The notes under the pieces were generated by a model that had not been told where the DNA came from, did not search any database, and saw only the letters and a program-made list of their open reading frames with translations. Of a stretch of 64,000 bases of DNA, positions 56,089-64,000 are shown piece by piece. Origin of the DNA: Calocera cornea HHB12733 (lineage: Eukaryota > Basidiomycota > Dacrymycetes > Dacrymycetales > Dacrymycetaceae); contig KV423924.1 of the NCBI GenBank assembly GCA_001632435.1, forward strand, positions 248,001 through 312,000, given 5' to 3'. Position 1 is the first letter of the stretch. Each line of letters begins with the position of its first letter. The translations under genes and the position numbers were made by a program.

Positions 56089-59000
56089 TGTGGATCCCCC
56101 GTCGTCGTCGTCTGTGTGAGAGGGGAGAGGGGAGGGGGGAGGGAGGGAGGGAGAGGGGGGAGGAAGGGGGTGACGGCGAGGAGAGGAGGGAGGGGAGGAA
56201 TGACTACGGCGCCTGGAGAAGGTCGCGAGTCGAAAGCGTGCGGCCGAGGGTGAGATAGCAACCGCGCTGTCAGGCCCGTCCCGCTAAGCAGCCCTCGCGC
56301 TTCTCTGAATCCGATGATTTCTACCCCCCTTTAACCGCAGCAATCTGTGCAAAAGCCGTCTCCCCCGAGGCGCTGGGCGGTGAATGGGGAAGGGGGGGGA
56401 GGAGGAGGGGGGGATGGGGGGAAGAATGGGGTCGTGTGGGATGGGAATGTGGGATGGGATGGGATGGCGAGTCGAGGGGATGAGCGAGCCTGGGTGCGGG
56501 TGCAAGGGGAGGGCGGGAGCATAGACCACGGCACACCACCAATGCGTGCATGCTCCCCCCGAGCCCCTCCGCGCAACCCGTCCTTCGTCACAGACCAGAC
56601 GGCAATTCCGGCCCTCCCCAAACCTCCGGTCCCCTCACAACAGCCCATCAATCATTGTCGCAATAAAAGATATCGCACAAAGCCCCGGCCGGTAATATCG
56701 CAGCAGCTGACCCGCACCCGCACCCGCACCCGCCTCACGTCAATTTCTATCTATTCCCGTAAGAGGGGAGCGCGTCGTTGGATGACCGCCACGGGTGAGA
56801 TCCACGTCTGTGCACCCCACCCCATCCACTGAGCCCCCCTGCGCGTCTCTCCCGCAAACCCGAGCGTGGAAGCCCTGCTGCCACCCTCTCCTTCCCCCGC
56901 CTTCCTCCCTCCTCTCGCGGGAAGCGAATAGCGCTCCCCTCGAGATCTTTCACCTCCCACCCGCGGCACCATCAATCAAGCGCTCGTGCGCCCATCCACC
57001 GCTTCCCTCCCTCCCAAGCTCTCTGCCGCCGGCACCGGCCCATCAAATCAGCAACCCTTGCCAGCAACACCTCCCACCTCCCACATTCCACATTCCAGCC
57101 GCAGCACTGCAATCCAGTACAGCATACTCTCGGAATTAGACCACATTTGGAATACGAACAGGTTTGCACGTCGCAAAGCAGCTGCCCCACCAAAATGTCC
57201 ATCCTGCAGGCACAGTATCCCAATACCATCGAAGCATTTCTCTCGGCTGGCTGTGCCGCCCTGAGTCGTCGCGTTATCGACCGAGCATAACGGCGCGGAG
57301 CCCGGCGTGCCCAGCGGGGATGATCTGACCTGACCTGACCTGGCCTGACCTCAACCTGCCGGCGATCTTACGAGCCGTCATCGTCCCAGGCCCGCCACGG
57401 CTACCGTAACCCCCTCCCTCCCATTGACTCCTAAACCCAACGCAACGCAGTACTGGTTCTCCGCGGTCCCTAGTGTCAGCCCGGTAACTCCGGCCATCTA
57501 TGTATGTACTGTAATAACCGTGCATGGCCCGTTCCTGACCTCAGCGAGTGTGTCATGTCCCCCCTGAGCCGAGCGCCTACAATACAATACAATACAATGC
57601 AATACACCACCACACAATACAGTACAATACACTACAGACAGTGTGTAGCTAACTATAGTTAGGTAGTCGGCAGCCTAGAGCCGACGCGGTGGTGTCGTGT
57701 AACAGCCCGTCGTGATGCGTGCACGATCCAGGATCTTGTCATCAGCCGTCCGCCCGCTGATCAGCCCGACATGACCGTCCCATCCGGGATGTATTGCGGT
57801 ATCGTCCCGAGCACACGCAACGCTGGAGCCTGCGGACGGCCGTGACACGCGGAGCTGGTCGACTGGATGCCTGCACGCTCCCTTCTCCTCGACCAGTCAC
57901 TTCGGAGACCTGACACTCCTGACACGCTCCGACGCTCTGATCGCCCCTCCCCCCCGACATCCCGCCGCGGTCAGACAGACATCAAACGCACCTCACCGCA
58001 TCGTCCCAGCCCCAGCCCCAGCCGCGCTCCGCATCCCTATGACGGGCGTTGCCACCAGCTGCAGCCTGACAACTGTGGATGCGTGGATGATCTGCCCGCG
58101 GGCCTGGAACGGGAACCTATCCTGATCCCGCTGATTGCTGCATGCTGCCTACAGATTGCTGATGGCCGATCTGCGTTCCCCTCCCAGGTTCTGGCGGACA
58201 GAGAAGGGACCTAGGAAGGGGGGTGTTGCACAGGTTGTGGCTCGCTTGGCTCGCTTGGGAGAAACATGATCTCAGGTTGGCTGAGGCGCAGGGCTTAGGG
58301 CTCCTCTTGGCCGCGTGCAGACTCGCACGGATGTTATCGCGAGCTGCGAGTCCTGCTTCCATCCGTCTTCCAGGGGATTCCTTGACAGCGGCGCAGTGCG
58401 ACGACGTGCGACTGTGCGCGCACGGAAGAAGTGCAGCACCGCGGGGTGGGAGCAGCGCGGGCAGCTCAGACCCAGTAGAGGAAGAGGCCCCTCCGTATAA
58501 GGCATCGATCTTCGCGATACAGCTCGAAGACGGTGGAGCGTCCGGCCGGCCTCCTCCACCGATGGTGGGTGGTGCCTTTGCGGCGGCCTGCGTCGGGCGC
58601 CTGGGCTGCCGCGGTCCAGCGATACGAGGGAAACCCCGACGACCTCTCGCGAAGAAGCACGGCGTTTGTCCATCAATGGCAACTTGGCAGCTTGAGTTCA
58701 CGTAAGTTGTTGGTCCGCCGCGTGCTTCCCACATAATACGCCCAGGATGCACTGGATCGTGTTCTGTTTGTGCACCCACAACTCGCCAGCAGAGCCTGCC
58801 CGACCGTTCAGCGTCATCGGCTCGTGAATAGCCTCGGCATCGCCTGCGGGAGAGGTCATGCTGGCAGCACCAAGGAGATCGCAACTGTTGAACCGCTCAC
58901 AACCTCAAGACTTTATCCTTGCATAGCGACACCGCTCATTGTATCGCTTTCAAGTCTCATGGTCGGATCATGGTCGCTGGAATCGCCTTTGCCTGGAAAG

Positions 59001-59126
59001 CAGCTGTCCGCCCCTCTCGTGGGATAGATTATCCATTACAACAGGTTGCTCATTACAGTCTATCCGTTACCACATTCAATCTATATCAGACATCTATCTG
59101 TGGCTGACACGTTAAAATGACGTCAA
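56089..59126. other. 3-kb intergenic region upstream of MAPKKK
   Basis: Next to the MAPKKK start is a purine-rich strand (GGGGA/GGGAGGG runs, 56115-56180 and 56385-56470). Simple repeats follow: (CCCGCA)4 at about 56708-56732, (TGACC)n at about 57325-57355 and (AATAC)n at about 57578-57635. A 255-codon frame at 58117-58884 (-) has no domain. A long 5' leader for the signalling gene is plausible. No gene is supported. Confidence 0.5.
57576..57640. repeat. (AATAC)n pentanucleotide microsatellite
   Basis: Four near-perfect ACAAT/AATAC units followed by degenerate AATACA copies, unusually AT-rich for this window. Confidence 0.7.
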
Positions 59127-62100
59127 TCATGCATCCTTTGCGCGCTCGATCTCCTCCCTTGTGATGTTGCTCCGCTCGCACATTCCCGAGAAAATACCGC
59201 CCTCCTGCATGAACAATTCGAGAGGGGTACCGTGCTCCGCCACACAGCCGTTGTCCATCACCAGGATGGTGTCATACGAGAGGATGGTCCGCAGACGATG
59301 CGCAATAGTGATGAGCGTCCTGTCCTTGAAGTCCTCCCGGATGACCTTTTGAATCTTTTCGTCCGTCTCAAGATCCACAGAAGCAGTGGCCTCGTCCAGG
59401 ACAATAATCTTGGCATCTCTGACAAGCGCCCGGGCCAAGCTAACGAGACTCCGCTCGCCAACGCTGAGGTTAGAACCCTCAGAGTCAACTAAGCTATCCA
59501 AATGGAAACGGGACCGCGCCGCAGCAGCGGTTTCAAGCGGATCTTCCTCCTTGGATTCCAGCAGAGTCGTGGTGTCCTCGTGGATGGGCTCATGCAGTGA
59601 CGCTGCAGTAATGGATGATGCGGAAGATACCGGAAGAGCTGGGCTTTCGACCAGGTATGACCGACGAAGAGCATCCCACAGCCGGGCATCGTCGTACAGT
59701 CCGAAAGGGTCCAAATTGCTTCGAATGGTCCCGGAAAAGAGCAGCGGATCTTGCGGAATGATGGACAATCGAGATCGCACATCTTGCAGGCCCATGTCGG
59801 CAATGTCCAGCCCATCAATGGTGATCTTCCCACCGGAGAGTTCCACGAGCCGGAAGAGTGCAATGAGGAGTGAAGATTTGCCTGCTCCGGTTCTGTTGGC
59901 CCGATTAGAATACCGTACGTGGCGAAAGAAAGAGAAAGTTTTACTGACCTTCCGACCACACCGACCTTCTCGCCTGCACGGACATTCCACTCAACGCCCT
60001 TCAGGACTTCATCCAAGCCAGGACGGTACCGTAGACGGACGTTCTCCATCTTGACAGCTCCCTCGCGCGGCCAGTCCGCGGGAGGAGCTTTCTCAGGGAT
60101 ATGGTAGTCCGCCTCTTGAGCAATGTAGCCCTCGTGGGTGTAGTGAACAACACGCTCGACAGCGTTCATGTTGTTCTCCACTTCGGCACTCTGCCGGGTC
60201 ATCATGCTGAATGCCTGGGTGAGAGACGTCATGTCTGCTCGTTTTGTCAGCACTGTCCGAGCAGCATTTAAGACCGAACGTACAAGACAGCACGAGACCA
60301 GCTTGGGCCGGGGTGAGACCGTTCACTTGGACGACTGCCATGATACCGACCGCGAGAATCATGAGAGCGCCAAGGAAATCTAGTCGGATGGCAAGCCACC
60401 GTTGGTTCACCACCGTCGGGAGCAGTGCACGATTCTCGAGATCGGTGTAATACTCGTTATCATGCAAGAACTTGGGAGTTTCCTGGTACGCGCGAATAGT
60501 GACGAGACCGCTCAAGCTCTCCGCAAAGTGCGCGTAGAGCAGAGAACGGAGACTAGCGTCTAAAGAAGAAGTTAGGAACACTTCTGTGAGCCAAATCAGC
60601 AACACTGACCGAGACGCTTCAGTTCACGAGACGATGTAGTATAGTAAGAGAAGTAGTAGAAGTATCCAAGAAGAATAACGGCAACTGCGACGATGAAATA
60701 ATGCGTGACGACGGTGACGATGATAATTGTGCCGAGAACATTGGACATGGTCATGGCGAACATGCGGAGGGATTCTGCGAGCAACATTAGAGCTGGACAC
60801 GCATAAGCAGAGAGCACACGTACCTGTGAGGAGGTTGTCGATGGTATCAATATCCTTGCCCAGAACACCGAGGATACGGCCAAGAGGAGTGGTATCGAAG
60901 AAGGACATGGGCGCGTGGAATACCTTGGTGACGGCCTCCTTGTGGAGGCGCACAGAGGCGAGATAGGAGAGCCAGGTCATGCCAGCGCCCATGGCGAGCG
61001 TGAGCAGCGCCTGAGAGATACCGAGCGTGGCATACAGGCCCATGTAGAAGCTGTTGTCCTTCTGGAACTCGTTCTCCTGCCACCAGACCAGCCAGTAGGT
61101 GGCCATGACGGAGCAGGCCTGCATGGCACTGCCCAGGAAGAGGACCATGAGGGAGTTGACCCAGCCGCCTCCGGCCTTGAGGTACGTGCCGTACACCTGG
61201 GTGCCGACGGAGCCCGTCTTTCGCTTCTCGGCCTGAATGAGCCTGCCCTCGAGCCTGCCCGTGCCGGCCGCCTTTCCAAAGGCGAGCCTGTCCATCTTCT
61301 CCTTGACGGCCTCGGTTGTCAGCTCCTGCTGCTGCTTGGCGGTTGGCGCTCCTTCTTCGGCCTCCCGCTCCTCTTCCTCCGCTTCGCGTCTGCGCTGCTC
61401 CTCCGCCTCACCTGCAAACTGCTTGGCGAGGCGCGAGAACGTGCCATTCTGGGCGACGAGTTGTTCATATGTGCCTTGCTCGGCGATCACACCGTCCTGG
61501 AAGGTGTAGATGTAGTCCACCTGCGGAAGGAAGTGCAACGCGTGGGTGACGAGGATGACGGTCTTTCCGCGGGCCTTGAGCGCGCCCTGGATGGCGTTGG
61601 CGAACAGCGCCCTCCCGACATGCGCATCGACAGCCGAGAGGGGGTCGTCGAGCGCAACAATGTCGGCATCGTAGTACAGCGCACGGGCGATGTTGACGCG
61701 CTGCTTCTGCCCTCCGGAGAGGTTGATGCCCTTCTCGCCGATCTCTGTGAGATCGCCGTCGGGCAGCTGCTCCAGATCCGCGAGCAGACTCGCGTCGTGG
61801 ATGGCCTTCCAGTACCGGTCCTCGTCCCACTCCTGGCCAAAGAGCACGTTCTCCCTCAACGTCGCGTTCTGGATCCACGCCGTCTGGGCGCAGTAGCCGA
61901 CGGCGCCGCCAAAGGTGACCGTCCCCTTGGCGCGGCGCATCTCGCCGAGCAGGCCCTGGAGGAGGGAGGACTTGCCCGCCCCGACAGGGCCGACGATGGC
62001 GACGAGCTGCCCGCGCGGGATGTGCATTGTGATGTCGCGGAGCGCGAATGGCTCGTCCGGCGGGCGCTCCTTCTCGGCGGAATGGTCCTTGGCAGCCTCC

Positions 62101-63852
62101 TTCTCCTTCTCCTTGAGCTCGCGCTCGCGCTCGGCCGCGCGCGCCTTCTTGCCCTTCTTGCCCTCCTTCTGGGCCTGCTGCTCGCCCGAGATGACCGTCT
62201 CCCAGCGGAACTCGGCATGGTCGACCGACACGGCGTACTTGCAGTCCGGGTCGATGGTGAGCACGCCGTCCATGACCTCTGCGTTGAAGACGCCGCGGAG
62301 GCGCTCGAGCGCGTTGGACGCGTCTGTGATGGCGGACAGGGCGCGCGGGAGGAACATGAGCGGCTGGCGGAGCAGCTGGAAGAGCGACATGGACGTGAAG
62401 ATGATCGCCGGGTCAAGGTCGTGTCCCGTGAGCGAGTAGGTGACGAAGGCGAGCACGGCGGCGAGGACGGGGACGGAGAACGCCATGGCCTGGTTCGCCG
62501 AGCGGATGATGGAGATCTTCCAGATGCCCTTGAGCTCCTGGTGCCGGATGGAGGTGATGCGCTCGAGGAAGGGGATCTCGTAGCAGAAGACCTTTATGAC
62601 GCGCATGCCGCCGAGCAGCTCCTGCAGGAGCTTGGCGCGCTTGTCCACCCAGATCATGCTCTTCCTGCGCACGCCGAGCTGGTAGGACATGGCCCGCTCC
62701 TGGACGGGCATGAGGATGAGGAATATGCAGAAGCCTGCGAGGGCGGACGGGCCGAGCTGCACGCAGAGGATGATGAGGCAGATGGAGACCTGGATGGGGG
62801 CTGTCCAGCCGGCGTGGAACCACTGGGCGCAGTAGTCGATGCGGGAGATGTCTGTCGAGAGGAAGTTGACGAGCGCGCCGTTCGGGTAGACGGTGCGGGC
62901 GCGCGGGGAGAGCTTCAGCGAGCGCTTGTACAGCGCCGTGGTCAGCCCCGCGCGCGCCATCACGCCCGTGTGCATGGAGCGGAAGAAGAACTGGTGCTGG
63001 AAGAGCGAGGCCGTTACGGTGAGGAGGAAGAGGCCGATCGCCATGGGCACGCCGCGCCCGATGCTCGGGTCCGGGCTCTCTATCATGCGCACGATGCTCT
63101 TACTCAGCAGGGGTGCCATCAGCTGCGCCGTGTCGCCGACGACCTTGAACAGGCCGCCGGCCCAGAAGCCGACGCCGAAGACGTCGTTCATCGCCCACGC
63201 GAGGGAGGCGATCTTGCGCCCGGTGTGCTTGTCCTCGCTGCGCCAGCGCATGACCCTGCTCCTGAGCTTTGTCAGTCCGGTGATCTTGATCTCGCCCGAG
63301 TCGATCTTGGCGTTGTACTCCTCGGCCTCCTTGACGCGCCGCTCCCAGGCCGCGGTCAGCTTGGTGCTGAGCAGCTCGGACTTGCGCGAGTCGTCCATCG
63401 CCCACAGGTCCGTTGCCTGCAGCGGCCGCTGGTACCCGAGCGTCATGAGCGGGGAGATCCACGCATATGTGAGCACGCTCAGGAAGTTGGCCGTCGCGAG
63501 CGGGATGACAGTCGCGTCCTGCAGCGTGGGGGGCGGGGGCGGCGGGGGGTCCTTGGGCATCCATACCTGCCACCTGGGCAGCGTCAGTACTCTGGACACT
63601 GGACGCGCATATATCGAGGGGGACGCACCACTTCTTCCTCCACCGGGCCGTCTCGAGGATCTGCTCCAGGTCCTTCTCCCTGATGTTCCCGCCTACGCGG
63701 CGCGCAACGGGCCCATTGCCCTTCTCGAGCTCCACAGGGCTCTTCTCCGACCCGCCCTCACTCTTCCCGTCCGTGCTGACGACGCGGAGGGCTGTGGACC
63801 CCTCGCCCACGCCACCGCTGCGGGGGGACTTCTCGTCGAGCGCGCTAGCCAT
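59127..63852 (-). CDS. ABCC-family (MRP/Yor1-like) ABC transporter
   Basis: A full ABC exporter, TMD1-NBD1-TMD2-NBD2, without an extra N-terminal TMD0, as in Yor1; such pumps extrude organic anions and drugs from the plasma membrane. The start MASALDEKSPRSGGVGEGST opens a cytosolic tail; then LSVLTYAWISPLMTLGYQRP, the MRP-type entry to TMD1. NBD1 has IVGPVGAGKSSLL, LSGGQKQRVNIARALYY and DIVALDDPLSAVDAH, with Asp in place of the catalytic Glu, as usual for ABCC NBD1. A Lys/Glu-rich insert of about 50 residues precedes its Walker A. TMD2 begins KTGSVGTQVYGTYLKAGGGW. NBD2 has VGVVGR|TGAGKSSLLIAL (intron inside Walker A), LSVGERSLVSLARALV, KIIVLDEATASVDLETD and LITIAHRLRT, all catalytic parts present. 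It ends REEIERAKDA. NBD2 also carries a loop of about 45 residues before LDSLVDSEGSNLSVGE. About six introns, mostly near TMD2/NBD2; about 1430 residues. Confidence 0.92.
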
Positions 63853-64000
63853 TCAGATCCAGATCCCCAGTGCGACGTAATCAAGTAGGGGGTAGAGTGC
63901 GCTGCACCGGCAGACGCGTGTGCTGAGGGGGGAGGGGCGGGGGAGCGTGCGGCGACAGCGCGCGGACGTCCCTGTGCACTCGGTGGGGGGTGGAGTGGGG
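63853..64000. other. Promoter side of the ABC transporter
   Basis: 148 bases to the window edge, G-rich on the plus strand (C-rich on the coding side). No other gene is visible. Confidence 0.4.

Noticed and set aside
58117..58884. 255-codon minus-strand frame in the MAPKKK upstream region
   Set aside because: No recognisable motif, no splice-linked continuation, low-complexity Ala/Arg/Ser composition.
61600..61720. Asp instead of Glu after Walker B in ABC NBD1 as a loss-of-function sign
   Set aside because: This is the normal asymmetric arrangement in ABCC transporters; NBD2 keeps the catalytic Glu.
60915..63683. 922-codon open frame on the plus strand opposite the ABC transporter
   Set aside because: It lies exactly antisense to a well-supported ABC gene and its composition (Leu/Glu/Ala/Arg-rich) is the expected shadow of GC-rich third positions.

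Overview
The window is nuclear DNA of a filamentous basidiomycete, most likely an Agaricomycete. It is GC-rich. Nearly every gene is interrupted by 45-70 base GT..AG introns with CTRAY-like branch points. The gene content is fungal: a NoxA-type NADPH oxidase, a Bck1-type MAPKKK, TIM21, and a GH17 subtype I associate with mushrooms. It is not prokaryotic: I see no operons, rRNA, convincing tRNA or CRISPR. Gene spans below run from start to stop codon including introns. Exon joins were read by eye from frame continuity and splice signals.

Layout. 0-12 kb: the 3' end of an unidentified gene, an SMUBP2/Hcs1-type helicase, an NCS1 nucleobase permease, a NoxA-like NADPH oxidase (all +), and a DUF7923/CCCH zinc-finger gene (-). 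12-18 kb: the first MCT-like MFS transporter (-), a 424-bp MITE with TAA duplications, a CutC-family gene and TIM21 (+). 18-25 kb: two tandem secreted GH17-like proteins (+), a G-rich repeat tract with retroelement hints, and a decayed UPF0587 pseudogene (-). 25-30 kb: two tail-to-tail MCT-like transporters. 30-38 kb: a translin/TRAX gene (-) divergent from a TMEM205-like membrane protein (+), a mitochondrial malic enzyme (+) and a Ser/Pro-rich unknown protein (-). 38-48 kb: a 2.2-kb gene-free stretch, then three head-to-tail MCT-like transporters (-). 48-64 kb: an IQ/calmodulin-binding-type fungal protein, a large Bck1-like MAPKKK and an ABCC/Yor1-type transporter (all -).

The right flank, the malic enzyme and TIM21 look like conserved housekeeping sequence. 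The 12-47 kb interior is the dynamic part. It holds six diverged MCT-like transporters in two sequence groups that nevertheless share a C-terminal basic-R-[WL]-V end, a tandem GH17 pair with Gln where the catalytic nucleophile Glu is expected, a MITE next to cutC, a pseudogene and dispersed repeats. No genuinely new multi-gene system is demonstrable from sequence alone. The transporter array with its conserved tail and the apparently nucleophile-less GH17 pair are the most interesting signals.
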